Part shown: in pieces, positions 13,331-24,758 of the stretch | How the letters are laid out: each line of letters begins with the position of its first letter | How positions within the stretch are numbered: position 1 is the stretch's first letter | Assembly (NCBI RefSeq): GCF_027887165.1 | Contig: NC_077232.1 | Span: forward strand, 14,037,255 to 14,101,254 | Reading direction: 5' to 3' | DNA length: 64,000 nt | Source: Monodelphis domestica | Taxonomy: Eukaryota > Chordata > Mammalia > Didelphimorphia > Didelphidae | Made by a program: the position numbers and the translations under genes | Notes under the pieces: generated by a model | Seen by the model: the letters and a program-made list of their open reading frames with translations, nothing else | Told to the model about the DNA's origin: nothing | The model's database searches: none

Positions 13331-13923
13331 TAAAAGTTAGCAGATTTGTATTAAAATCAGTGTGCTAACACACTTTTTTAAAAATACTCTCTGTTATGAG
13401 GAAGAGATAAGTTTAGTAGGAAAATGAAGGTTGCAGGGAACACTAGGCACCAGGAATTGTTAAAAGTTCTGGGAAATGCAAGGAAATACAGAAAAGAGTT
13501 TGGTTTTGATGAACTAGGAATCTAATGGCGAAGAAGAAGTAGGGGTGTCCTTGTCTAAGACACTAATTAGGTTCCCTTTGAATGTAGATTTCATAAAAAA
13601 TTATAATGCCAGATATCAAAGATATTTGAAAAAAATTCTTGATTTAGTGGAGGAAAGATAAAATTACTTTTGAGGTAAGTTCATTATCTAGAATACATGT
13701 TTGTTTCCTGGCCTTTCTGTTTTTCTGTTGTCTGATTTGCTAGGGAAAAAGAGAAAATGAATGCAGAATGCTAAGAAGAGCTCAATATGAGGAATTTTAA
13801 GAGAGAATGATAACTTTGCCAAGCTCCAAATGCATAGCTCATTTTATGTTGATAATCAAGTATTGGGACATTAATGAATCCTTCTTTCCCCAAGGAGTAA
13901 CAAATTACTGTCCTTGCCTTCAG
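13331..13923 (+). other. V2R intron 3 sequence (3' part)
   Basis: Unique intronic DNA leading to the exon 4 acceptor, which is preceded by a pyrimidine-rich 'ccttgccttcag'. Several stretches (for example around 13600-13690 and 13741-13923) align by eye with 53540-54062 upstream of the second exon 4 copy, so they belong to the segmental duplication. No other gene seen. Confidence 0.6.
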
Positions 13924-14142
13924 CTCCACTACTATCTGAAGTGTGTCAATCCTGTCGATGGTACCAATGATGAGGTACGTGGGCATGAATCCAGGAGCAT
14001 GGCAGAGACATATGATGTCCTAAATTTTCAATTTTTTCCTGGTCCTAAGGAGACACTGGTGAAAGTTGGAGAAATCAGTCCTTTTAATAAGGGATTAATT
14101 ATTAATGAAGAAGACATTGCTTGGCCAGAAGATTTCCCTCAG
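13924..14142 (+). CDS. Vomeronasal type-2 receptor, exon 4
   Basis: The exon encodes 73 residues, starting LHYYLKCVNP and ending AWPEDFPQ. It corresponds to the C-terminal part of the extracellular ligand-binding (Venus flytrap) domain of V2R class C GPCRs. The typical 'Y-D-[IV]-[LV]-N' segment is present as YDVLNFQFFP, followed by a V-K-V-G strand. It is flanked by a cag acceptor and a gtaagg donor, is open and is phase 0 at both ends. The 219-nt size suits V2R exon 4. It joins in frame to exon 5 at 20331. Exons 1-3 (signal peptide and most of the ligand-binding domain) are not recognised in the window, so the gene is partial here. It is probably expressed in vomeronasal neurons, by family knowledge only. 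Confidence 0.88.
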
Positions 14143-14539
14143 GTAAGGAATAGGTGAATATTATGAGCTCCTAAGATGAGACTAATTGGACCTCTTATCT
14201 CTCAGTATCTATTAAGAAGATAATTCTTCTTAAATTAGGATCCCCTTTAAGCTTTCTTGGACCAGGATGACTTCCTAGGCCTTTTGGGACACTGTCTCAC
14301 ATATCCTAAATCAGATTGATAATGGTTCAAAATGGGAAGAAAAGTTTGCATTTCTTTTTCCCTATTTGAAATGTTTAGGAGAAGTCTCATATTATTGAGT
14401 CCATGCAGTAGACATTTTCTCTGCTGAAAAGGAATGTGACAAGGCCCATGGGCTCTGTTCCCAGTGATTCCTGAGAAGTATTTTCCCTCAAATTACCCAG
14501 AAATATGTCAAGAAACTGAAGCTTCATGTTTAGCAGTTT
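14143..14539 (+). other. V2R intron 4, 5' part
   Basis: Unique intronic sequence between the exon 4 donor and an old L1. Some similarity to the interval after the second exon 4 copy is possible near the donor. I see no gene. Confidence 0.5.
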
Positions 14540-15008
14540 GACTTTATTGTAATGTATGGTGTTAGATTTTTGTCTATACTTAGTTTCTGCCATACTGTTT
14601 TCCAGTTTTCCAGCAATTTTTGTCAAGTAGTGAATTCTTTCACCCAAAGTTTGCATCTTTGTGTTTATTGAACACTAAATGGTATGGACATTAACAGTAG
14701 TATGTTGATTACCTAATCTATTCTATTATCCATTACTTTAATTTTTAGCCAGGACCAGATTGTTTTGATGATTAGTGCTTTATAGCATTGTTTGAGATTT
14801 GGTATAGGTAGACCTCCTTCCTTTATTTATTTTTTTCACCAATTCCCTTGATATTTTTGCCTTTCGTTCTTCCAGATGAATTTTATTTTTTACTAGTTCT
14901 ACAAACTTTGGGGGTAGTTTTATTTGTATAGCACTAGATAGGTATATTATTTAGGCAGGATTGTTATATTTATTATATTGGTTTGACCTGTCCATGAGTA
15001 ATTAGTAT

Positions 15009-15211
15009 ATTTTTTTAACCTTTACCTTATGTCTTAGAATCAATACTATGTATTGGTTTCAAGGCATAAGAGTGCTAAGGGCTAGGCACTAGGGGTTAAA
15101 TGATTTGTCCAGAGTTACACTTGTAGGAAGTATTTGAGACCACATGTGAACCTAGAAACTCCCATTTCTAGGTTTGGTTCTCAATCCACTGAGCTATCTA
15201 ACTGTCCCTTG
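15009..15211 (-). mobile_element. tRNA-derived SINE with target-site duplication
   Basis: On the minus strand it runs from a head near 15211 through 'ctcagtggattgagaacc'-like sequence to a T-rich (A-tail) end at 15009-15016. It matches the marsupial SINE type whose core reads 'ggttaaatgatttgtccagagttacac' on the plus strand. It is flanked by an 11-bp direct repeat, GTAATTAGTAT, at 14998-15008 and 15212-15222, which confirms insertion into the surrounding L1. Confidence 0.9.
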
Positions 15212-16384
15212 GTAATTAGTATTTTCCCAATATTTTAGGTCTGCCCTCATTTGTATGAAGAGTATTTTATAATTTTGTTCATTTAGTTTCATAATTGTTT
15301 TGGTAGGTATTCCCCTAAATATTTTTTATTATCCAGAGTTATTTTAATGTAATTTCCTTTTCTATATCATGTTATTGGGCTTCATAGGTAATAAATAGAA
15401 ATGCTGATGATTTATGTGTGTTTATTTTTTATCCTGGATGTTTGCTAAAGGTGTTAATTATTTCTATTATTTTTTTGGTTGATTCTCTAGGGTTTTCTAG
15501 GTATATCATCATATCATCTGCATAGAGTGATAACTTTGTTGGAACTTTTAAATCTTTCATCTTTATTTTTCTTCCTTTATTGCTATATCTAGCATTTCTA
15601 GTATAATATTAATTACTAGAAATTATAATGGGCATCCTTGCTTTAACCCTGATCTTATTGAGAAGGGTTTCATTTTATTTCCATTACAGATAATGCTTGC
15701 TGATGGTTTTAAGTTGACACCATTTATCATTCTGAGGAATTTTCTATTTATTCCAATGGTTTCTAATTATTTTATAAGGATTGCATGTTGTCTTTTGTCA
15801 AATTCTTTTTTCTGCATCTTTTGAAATAATCATATGGTTTTTTTCCAATATCAAGGCAACCTTGTTTTCCTAGCATAAAATCTACATGATTTTGGTGTAT
15901 GATTATTGTGATATTGTGTGGTAATCTCTTTGTTAGTATTTTATTTAAAATTTTTATGTCAATGTACAATAGGGAGATAGAGCTGTAGTTTTTTTTTTCT
16001 TTGTTTCTAGCCCTACCTGGTTTAGGTATCGGTACTGTATTTGAGTCATATAAAAGGAATTTGTAAGGATGCCTGCTTTCCTTCCCCACCTCCCCCAAAT
16101 AGTTTATGTACTAATATAGTTAGTTGTTCTTTGATTGTTCTGTAGAATTCACTTGTAAATCTTTTTGACTCTGAGCCTTTTTAGTTAGTTTTTTTGATTG
16201 TTCCATTTCTTTTTCTGTGATGGGGTTGTTTCCAAGTATTCTATTTCTTCTTTTGTTAACTTGGATAACTTATATTTTTTGTGGATATTCATCTATTTTA
16301 CTTAGATTTTCAGATTTGTTTTGGGCAGTGTGAATTTTAGATTTATTCCACCCTGTTTAGTCTTTAGAATTTTAGCAACAGGGA

Positions 16385-17013
16385 ATGTAGACACCCCCAC
16401 TTAAGGATTGAGTGTGGGGGAGTAAGGTCTATGACCAATGTGAGCTAGCAAGTGACAAATCAGAAACAACTGATTGACCCCCTGGGCTTTCCAAAACCAA
16501 GTTTAAGCAACCATTGGTACATGTAAGACACAGGAAGAGGTGAAAAGAACTGCCTTTATATTTCACATGACTTTCTGTGAGAGAGTATGGACTGTGGAAC
16601 TTGCTCATGAAGGAACTTGAGTGTGAGACCTCAGACTGCTTCCCTTAGATAATAACGTGGTGAGTGATAAGCCTGATGCCCCTTGCCTTGGCTTTTCTGG
16701 AGAAATCAGCCTCTGGAAAGGCCCATCTCTTGGGACCCACTTTCTTTGGCTTTTCTGGAGGCAACAACCTCTGGAAAAGCCCTTTGGCTGAGGCCTCTGA
16801 ACTCCTGCTGGGTTCAGACCAGGCCACGGCAGCTATCTTTACCTTTCCCTCTCTCTCTTTATCTCTCTCTCTTTCTCTCTCTCTATAATTCTTAATTACT
16901 TCTTTCTACTATAAATAAACCACCATAAAATTCCATGATGACTTGAGTATTTCATTGGGATTTTGAATTTAAATGCCTGGTGACCAACTAAAATATATTC
17001 ATTCTCAACCATA
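16385..17013 (+). mobile_element. Solo LTR inserted in the old L1
   Basis: Begins TGTAGACACC and ends CCATAACA. It carries a TATA-like 'tttatattt' near 16554, a CT-rich tract and an AATAAA signal near 16912. The sequence on both sides belongs to L1 ORF2 and resumes in register, which marks this as an insertion. Its last 110 bp match the U5 ends of LTRs at 43.36 kb, 54.64 kb and 55.6 kb, so it belongs to an LTR family that recurs in the window. No internal retroviral sequence remains. Confidence 0.75.
16850..16887. repeat. CT-rich simple repeat in the LTR
   Basis: Interrupted (CT)n/(CTTT)n tract just upstream of the LTR polyadenylation signal. Confidence 0.8.
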
Positions 17014-18559
17014 ACAGCAGATAGTTAGAAAAATGTCTTCCAATAATTGCTATAATTTCTTCTTCATTGATTGTGATTTTATCTTTTTTCTCTTTTGATA
17101 CTAATAATTAGGCTTTATTCTTTCTTTTTTGAAATCAAGTTAGTTAATAATTTATATATTTTCTTATTTTTTTCATAAAACCAATGCCTTGTTTGATTTA
17201 TTAGTACAGCGTTTTTCTTATTTTCCTTTTTATTAACCTTTTCTTTGATTTTAATGATTTCTAATTTGGGGTTTAATTTAATCTCACATTCCCATGTATG
17301 AATGTACTCAATTCAGTTTTATTGAAACCCTTAAGTTATCACTTTGGGATTTTATCCGTCTTATGAATATAAAATTTGCTCAGTAAATTTTCTTTTTGTA
17401 TCTGACTGTTTGGTCCAGAATGACTGGAATTCCTTTATTTCATTAAATTCCATTCCCCCCTTTAGTATGAATTTCAGTTTTGCTGTGTATATAATTCTTG
17501 ATTATATTACTAAATCCTTTGCCTTTTTGAATATCATATTTCATTATTTCCAGGCCTTTAATATAGTATCTGCTAGGTCCTGTGAAATCCTGACTATGTT
17601 CTCTGATATTTGAATATTTTCCTATTGAATGATTGTTATAGTTTTTTTCCTTGTCTTGGGAGATATGGACTTGAGTAATAATAGGCCTGGAGTATTCTAT
17701 TTTGGGGTCTGTCTCAGGAAGTGATTAGTGGATTCTCTCAATTTCCATTATCCTCTCTTGCTCAAGGGTATCAGGAAAATATTCCCATATGATTTCTTAT
17801 AATATGATGTCCAGACTCACTTTCTGACTATGGCTTTTAGGTATTCCAATGATATTTAGATTATCTCTCCTTCTATTTTCCATGTCAGATATTTTTCTTG
17901 AGAGGCACTTTAGATTTTCCTTTATTTTTAATTTTTAAAATTTGTCTCATTATTTGCTGATGCCATATAGATTCATTAATTCTTTGTCTAATTTTAATTT
18001 TAACTTAATGTCTAATATTATTCCTTGAGTTTTTGTGTTTCCTTTTTCACTTGACTGATCCTACTTTTTAAAGAGTTTTTTCCCCTCAATATTTTTGGCT
18101 TGAATTTTCATTTTGTCCTTTCTATTCCTCAGGGTCTTCTTTTTTCAATGTATTATTTTGTCTCCATTTTCTTTTTACTTATTTTATTTTTTAGGGAGTT
18201 GATTTCTTCAGGAGTCTTTCCCCCCATTTATAGTGTTTTTCTGTCAAGTTTCTTATTATTTAGTTTTTTTACTTGCCAGGTTCTTTCAGGCATTCTTTTG
18301 GGAGAAAGCATCCTTTCAGACTTTTCTCTGAAGCTTCACATTTTCCCTTTTAAAAATTGTTTTCAATTGAGTTCATATTTTTATCTTTGCTGCCACTAAG
18401 ATAATTTTCTAAGATAAGGTTTTTTTTTTGCTCATTTTCTCCCAGTTTATTTATCTATATTTTGAGAGTCTTCTCAGTTCATGGGGTAGAGGGAACACTG
18501 CTATAAATTGCAGAGTATGATTCTCTAATACTTAGTGTACGCTAAACAGTCTTTGTTTC

Positions 18560-19258
18560 CCACATTGAGTCCAATGAGAGTGTGCCTCTGTTAGCTTGCC
18601 ATAGGGAGGTTGTTGCTGTTTTGGTCCAACCAGATTCAACACCCTGTGTTACCAGTTCCCCTTTTGTCTTATGGGCTGGATGGGTCCCTACCCTGCTACT
18701 TCTTGTTCTTGCCAAGTGCCTTTGCCCAGACAAACTACCCGCTTACTGCTCAAGATACTCTTCTGTCATCTGGAAGTGTGTTCGTTCCTGCCTTTGCCTT
18801 CAATGCCCCTGTTGAGTGGTTTAAGCTAGGCAGATTTCCCACTCTGTCACTTCATTGCTTTGGGGTCTGCTGCCTTAGGCATTGTTGCCATGTGGGGAGA
18901 GTAAGTTTCAGCAGTTTGCCAGTCCCCTACTCTGCTCTGCTCCCTTTCTGCCTCAGGCACTCTGATACTAAGTGAGTTTTTGTTGCTTTCTTGTCCTCTT
19001 TTACTTCACTACCCCTTTCAAATGGCCTATGTTGGCTTGGATCCATTCCTTGCCCTCTCTGCCTGATATATGCCTGTTGAATGGCTTGGACTGGGTCTGC
19101 TCCCTGGATAGAGCTTTGTGGCCTCTGGCAGAGTCAAAGCATGCTGAACTGGTTTTATTTCTTCCATTTTCCACAGATATTGTGCTGCCTTGGCTACTCT
19201 GTCTTCTTAGCCCAATGAGACATCTTCCTTTGACTTTACTTTGGTTTTCAGGCAATTA

Positions 19259-19291
<33 letters not shown>

Positions 19292-19336
19292 TTGGAGGAG
19301 TGCATTATTTTACTTTGTCATCTTAACTCCTAGTAT
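18560..19336 (-). promoter_or_regulatory. 5' UTR / promoter of the old L1, with diverged internal repeats
   Basis: This GC-richer block precedes ORF1 of the old L1. Similar phrases recur inside it: 'cccctgttgagtggtttaagctaggc' near 18810 and 'gcctgttgaatggcttggactgggtc' near 19073, about 264 bp apart, plus several 'ctgcctcaggca'-like phrases. This suggests monomeric promoter repeats like those of some rodent L1s. The plus-strand open frames here (18582-18815, 18610-18975, 18972-19259) are antisense to the L1 and are not genes. Confidence 0.5.
19264..19290. repeat. (TG)n microsatellite
   Basis: About 13 TG units within the 5' UTR of the old L1. Confidence 0.95.
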
Positions 19337-19359
19337 GCAACTCACTTTTAGAGATTCTT

Positions 19360-19620
19360 AATTTAGATAAGTTGGTGCAATGGACAGAGTGCCTCGAGTC
19401 AAGAAGACCCCTTTCCTCAGTTCAGATTTATACTCAGTCATTTACTACCACTATTATCTGGGCAAGATCCTTAACCCCATTTGCCTCAGTTTTTTCATAT
19501 TTTAAAGTCAGTTGGAGTAGGAAATACTAAACTCATTCAAAACATCTTTACCAAGAAAATTCCAAGAAGAGCTAGGAAGAGATGGACACAAATGAGAAAC
19601 TGACACATCTCCAAATCTAA
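19360..19620 (+). mobile_element. tRNA-derived SINE (MON1-like), shared with the second V2R copy
   Basis: The stretch follows the MON1-type order: 'tggtgcaatggacagagtgcc', then 'gagtcaagaagaccc', then 'ctgggcaagatccttaacccc', 'tgcctcagttttttcat', 'ggagtaggaaatac', and 'accaagaaaattcc'. A related, more truncated copy lies at 54760-54990 in the same relative position of the second V2R unit. Insertion therefore preceded the tandem duplication. Confidence 0.8.
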
Positions 19621-20330
19621 ATGTTTTAGTTATGTCCTTTCCTAATGTAGATCATACATATATATGCATACATACATACATATATATATATAGTTATATT
19701 CAGCTTCAGTTTCATCCTTCTGTGTCATTCATAAAATTCTACCCTTTATTAATCTCCAGCATTAACTCTAAATGCCAGCCTCAAAAACAAGATAAACCAA
19801 TCAAATCACCTGATTCTTAGATTCAATCATGCTGTATGGTTTAATTAAATAATTATATTATAACCTCTCTAAAGCTGTGACTCATTGAAACATTCAAGAT
19901 TCTTCACCAAAAAAGCAAGAATAGGGTCTATTTGGAGAAAAAATAGTCTCCCTCTGCCAGCCTGGTCACTTGTGAATTACTTCACAAGTATTTGTAGAAA
20001 ATGAAATGCACTTTGGAGATATACTAGTATGATGTACATGATGGAAAATGTGGTGGCCACAAAAATGTTTAAAAAATCAGGCACTTTATTGTGCTTTGTG
20101 GAGCATCTGTGTGTGATCATGACTTGGGCAAACTTTGATTTGCAGCAATGGAAGAAAAAAGAAGGAAATTTCCATTGAGATATATATCATTCTTGCTCTG
20201 AATCACTGCAAATCCTTATTCTAAATGCCTTCCTTGGGAGAGATCTGGAATCATCCTTGCCTCAGTGTATCTGTCTTTCATCTGTCATTCTTACCATGAT
20301 ATTTTCTCTCTTCTCTTGATGGAAACTCAG
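19621..20330 (+). other. V2R intron 4, 3' part
   Basis: Intronic DNA with a short (TA)/(CATA) repeat at 19653-19693. The interval about 19820-20040 aligns by eye with 55150-55390 ('tattataacctctctaa', 'aaaatgaaatgcactttggaga'), so it is part of the V2R duplication. It ends in the exon 5 acceptor. Confidence 0.65.
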
Positions 20331-20454
20331 ACTCCAATTTCCATATGCAGTGTGAGCTGTGGCCCTGGTTTCAAGAAGATAATTCGTGAAAGGGAGCCCA
20401 TATGCTGTTTCGAATGTACTCTGTGCTCTGACAGGGAAATTTCCAATCAGACAG
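20331..20454 (+). CDS. Vomeronasal type-2 receptor, exon 5 (cysteine-rich linker)
   Basis: This 124-nt exon encodes TPISICSVSCGPGFKKII and continues through CCFECTLCSDREISNQT. It is the NCD3G cysteine-rich domain that couples the ligand-binding domain to the membrane core in class C GPCRs. Six cysteines are visible (C-x3-C, CC-x2-C-x2-C). The exact 124-nt length is typical of the V2R family. It starts after an aactcag acceptor in phase 0. It ends in phase 1 at acag|gtgggt, leaving a single G that pairs with AT at the start of exon 6 to restore Asp. There are no stops. The acceptor's pyrimidine tract (tttctctcttctctt) lies a little upstream. The following intron is 12.9 kb, swollen by L1 and ERV insertions. 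Confidence 0.92.
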
Positions 20455-21050
20455 GTGGGTGCCTCAAGACAAATGGTCCTCTCAAATTAGAGACATTGGA
20501 TTTCTTTCTTTTTTATTTTGAATCTTAAACTGAGAAAAGTTTTCCTCACTATACTAAAATTTCTGAACTAAAAACAAAAATCTGTATTTATTCAATCACT
20601 TGTGTTCACTGCAAATGAATTGTGTGCCTTCTTTGGGAACACCACAATATTAGACAAGTCAAGAAGACACAATAAAAGGCAAAGTTCTTGCCCAAGAAGA
20701 AATTGCTTTCTTTTTTCCGGGTCCAGTTTTCAGTATGGGCCAGTTTTTTAGAAAATATATATAGTTTGCTTTAGATATATAATTATAAGAAAACTCCTGT
20801 CATCAGTCTTTGGGTTTTTGGTCAGCCTAACTGGTTCTTAATTAAAGATCTCTAAATTGTGGCTTAGAGGTAGTTTAACTTCCCTACCTCACAATGCTAG
20901 ATTCAAGCAATCAAATAAGGATTTTGCACAATTTGCTTAAATGAATGATTTTTTCTCACAATACACAAACTGAATTAGATCCATAATTGATTAGGATTGA
21001 AACTAAATTAAATTCAGAATTGAGTCAAAAGAATGAGTTAGTGACTTAAA
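20455..21050 (+). other. V2R intron 5, first part
   Basis: AT-rich intronic sequence without a recognised gene or repeat, up to the SINE at 21051. Confidence 0.5.
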
Positions 21051-21259
21051 GTTGTTTTTTAGACCCTTACCTACCATCTTGAAATCAATACTATATATAG
21101 GGTCTGTGGCAGAAGAGTGGTAAGGGCTAGTAAATGGGGGTTAAGTGACTTGCCCAGTGTCACACAGATAGGAAGTGTCTGAGGCCAGACTTGAACACAG
21201 GACTACTGCCTCTGGGCCTGACTCTTAATTCATTGAGCCACCCAGCTGCCCTGACATTG
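21051..21259 (-). mobile_element. tRNA-derived SINE in intron 5
   Basis: Same family as the SINE at 15.0 kb but closer to consensus: 'ggttaagtgacttgcccagtgtcacacag' and 'gccacccagctgcc' on the plus strand. It is antisense to the receptor. Flanking near-identical repeats GTGACTTAAA (21041-21050) and GTGACTTTAAA (21260-21270) look like the target-site duplication. Confidence 0.9.
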
Positions 21260-21270
21260 GTGACTTTAAA

Positions 21271-22519
21271 TCAATTCTCACTACCACTTGCAGTTCTAAT
21301 TCCTTAAATTTCATCTTTTGACTTATGAAGGAGGGGCAAAGATACTTCCTCAAGGAATAAATTATCTCTATGCCAAAGCTATGTGTTTTTTATACTTTTA
21401 TAATCAAAATGTATGTCAACCTACAGATAAAATAAATTGGAGATCTCATAAAAAACTAATTTTGAAGAAAGAGATTTATATCACCAAGGCAAGCAACAAA
21501 ACTCAGCAAACATAAAAACCATGAAACTCAAGGTTAAAACAATATAATTATGATCATCAACATCTGAAAATCTCTTTCCATACTAGTCACCCAATCCCAA
21601 TGTCCGTTTAAGCAATAGAACTAGATCTGATTATCAGCTGATCCTTAAAAATGTCCTCTCTGGGACATTCTCATTTTCAGAGCAGCTGTGAAAGGGTCTG
21701 TTTTTCTGTTTCTAAGTCATTTGAGACTCCTAGAAAATTCTGACAAAATATGGCAATGACTAGAAAATATAATTCAGTACTGTTTCAAATTTGTTTCTCC
21801 AAATCTGAAGTGGCAAAGAATTATAATTTTTACATATCTGTTGCTATTTTTATCTGTACCTAAATTCTGTGCCAGATATAAAAATCTTTAAAAATTCATG
21901 AAGATTTAAGTTGTAAAATAAATTTTTCTGTCTTTCAAAATGATCAAAAAGATACATTAAAATGGGAAAATAATTTAACTTTCTTTATAATTAGTTCTAC
22001 AATTTTAAATGTAAGATCCTTAATCTATATTTAAAAACTTATTACTAAAAGACAAAGTCTGAATTTTGTGACAAAATAACTTAGAATTAAATCATATGCT
22101 CATGTATGTAGTTCTTAAATAATACAGCCTAATCCTGTTGCTTTCTCAAATTTTACTATTCTGTTTAATTAGAAAACTTTTTCTTCCCATCCATTTTTGT
22201 CTTTTTGATTTGTCTAATTGTCCCATTAGGAGGCTATAATTCATATATAATTTGATGATTGCAATTATAAAATTTTTCATCCATGCATTTTATTATAGGA
22301 ACTCAGAGTTGTTCCAGTATCAATCTATTATTTAATAGATTTAATATTTTACTAACCAAACTTCTACTGCTGACTTGCCCTGATTATAGAAACTTGCTAT
22401 GAAAGGAAGAAGGATATAGTTATAACAATGTTAAGGGCACTGACTGACTGATATATACCATAACAGGAGAAAAGTTCCATTGGCTCTGATTTCTAAAATT
22501 TCAAAAATATAAAGGATTT
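21271..22519 (+). other. V2R intron 5, unique AT-rich stretch
   Basis: No recognisable gene, RNA or repeat family. The 65-codon frame at 21318-21515 lacks known motifs and is read as chance. Confidence 0.5.
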
Positions 22520-24626
22520 TATTTTATATTACTTTTTAATTAATTAAGTTAATTTAGAATATTTTTCCATGGTTACATGATTCATATTCTTTCCCTCTCC
22601 TCCTTCATCCTCCCCTTCTTCCCATAGCCAATGAGCAATGCAACTGGGTTTTACATGTATCATTGATCAAGGCCTATTTCCATATTATAAATATTTGCAA
22701 CAGAGTGATCATTTCCCCATCGAACTATGTGATCAAGCAGTTGTTTTTCTTCTGTGTTTCTACTCCCACAGTTCTTTCTCTGAATGGGGCTAGTGTTCTT
22801 TCTCATAAGTCCCTCAGAATTGTCCTGTATCATTGCATTGCTGCTAATAAAGAACTCCATTATATTTGATTGTGCTTCCATGTATCAGTCTCTGTATAAA
22901 ATGTTCTCCTGGTTCTACTCTGCATCAAGTTTTGGAGGTTACTCCAGTTCACATGGAATTCCTTCAACTTATTATTCCTTTTAGCACAATAATATTCTAT
23001 CACCAACAGATACAACAACTTGTTCAGCCATTCTCCAATCAAAGGGCATCCCCATATTTTCCAATTTTTTGCCACCACAAAGCATGGCTATCATTATTTT
23101 TGTACAAGTATTTTCCCCTATTATCTCTTTGGGGGTACAAACTCAGCAGTGCTATGGCTGGATCAAAGGGTAAGCAGTCTTTTAAAGTCCTTTGGGTAAA
23201 ATTCCAAATTGCCTTCCAGAATGGTTGGATCAATTCACAACTCCACCAGCAATGCATTAGTGTCTCAATTTTGCCATATCCCCTCCAACATTTATTACCT
23301 TTTTTTTTGCTCTCAGATTAGCCAACCTGCTAGGTATGATATGGTACCTCAGATTTGTTTTGATTTGCATTTCTCTAATTATGATACATTTAGAACACTT
23401 TTTCATATTCTTATTGACAATTTTGATGTCTTTATCTGAAAATTTCCTATTGTGTCCTTAGCCCATTTATCAATTGGGAATTTCTTGATATTTTTGTACA
23501 ATTGATTTAGCTCCTTATAAATTTGAGAAATTAGACTTTTGTCAATGGTTTTTGTTATAAAGAATTTTCCCAATTTGTTTCTTCCCTTCTAATTTTGGCT
23601 ACATTGGTTTTGTCTGTACAAAATATTTTTAATTTAATGTAATCAAAATTATTCTTTCTATATTTTAGAATATTCTCTATTCCTTGCTATTCTTAATTTC
23701 TTTCCTTTCCCATAAATAAGAGAGGTACATTATTCTATGTCCACCTAATTTACTTATAGTTTCCTGCTTTATATTTAAATTGTTTACTCAATTCTGAATC
23801 TATCTTGGTGGTGTTATAAGTAAGAGAGCAGATGAAGTGGGTGTGCAGTGATATAACTATTTATACACTTATATATGTATGTGTATATATATGCATAATA
23901 TATACTATCTGATTTAACTTTTAGTTTCAGGCATTATATTACAGGGCCTGTAATCTGGTTTGGGAAGGGTAGATAAGCCCAGGGCAGCCAGAGCCAGACC
24001 CTAAGCTAATTAACACAGATAATATATAATCACAGTACAGTTTGGGTTTAATAAATAAGGGAAAGGTGAAAAGGAGACTTGATATTATCTAAACTAATTT
24101 TAATCCATCTGTCCCCACCAGATCTAATAATTTTTTCAAAGGGATTTCTTCTTAGAAAATTTTCTACTCTGTTTCTCTCTAACCCAAACCTACAGTCTCG
24201 AATCTTAACTAAAATCCTCAACTATATCCCCCTTTGTTAGAATTAAGGAAAGGGTCTGGGTAAGGCTTTGCTAAGGCCAGGGAACATTTTAGATCCAAAA
24301 GGATCCAGACTTGATCTCACAGTTTCTGTAGCTGGATCAGGTTCACCAAGAACTACTTTGATGAAAAACAGCAAACTGGAATCAGGAAAGGATAACCACC
24401 AACAAATCTGCAGCTGACTCCTCCAGAGATTCTCCAGAGAGCCCCCTAACTTTCTAGCTGTCAGCCTAAACCCTTTCCAAAGTTCCAGAATCTTAATACT
24501 GTTCTCATGCCACTTTTCTTCAAATTTTACCACTTTCCTTACAACATCAGGGAGATGGAGAAGCAGAGTAAAAGATTCTGGAATTCTGCAGGGGAGAGTT
24601 AAGCTTTTACTAAGAGACAGTTGAGT

Positions 24627-24684
24627 TCTCTGTCTCTGTCTCTGTCTCTGTCTCTGTCTCTGTCTCTGTCTCTCTGTCTCTCTC

Positions 24685-24754
<70 letters not shown>
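24627..24754. repeat. (TCTCTG)n / (TC)n microsatellite
   Basis: Hexamer units grade into about 40 TC units, inside the LTR-like part of the ERV. It makes a spurious Ser-Leu repeat frame. Confidence 0.97.

Positions 24755-24758
<4 letters not shown>

Larger units (their letters stand above)
14540..19336 (-). mobile_element. Old L1 of a different subfamily, interrupted by a SINE and an LTR
   Basis: Starts within ORF2 (the 3' end is missing) with 'ctgttttccagttttccagcaattttt', the counterpart of the segment near 37.05 kb in the intact L1. It continues through reverse transcriptase (a decayed frame at 16098-15772 retains an 'IPKPGR' segment), then ORF1 (about 17.35-18.4 kb) and a long 5' UTR to about 19336. 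Its 5' end on the minus strand reads 'gagttaagatgacaaag', with a YY1-like AAGATG core as in other L1 promoters. It is interrupted by a SINE at 15009-15211 and an LTR at 16.38-17.01 kb. It is absent at the second V2R exon 4 locus, so it arrived after the duplication or was lost there. Confidence 0.8.

Noticed and set aside
15009..15211. tRNA gene
   Set aside because: The tRNA-like similarity belongs to a SINE with a 3' tail and target-site duplication, not to a functional tRNA.
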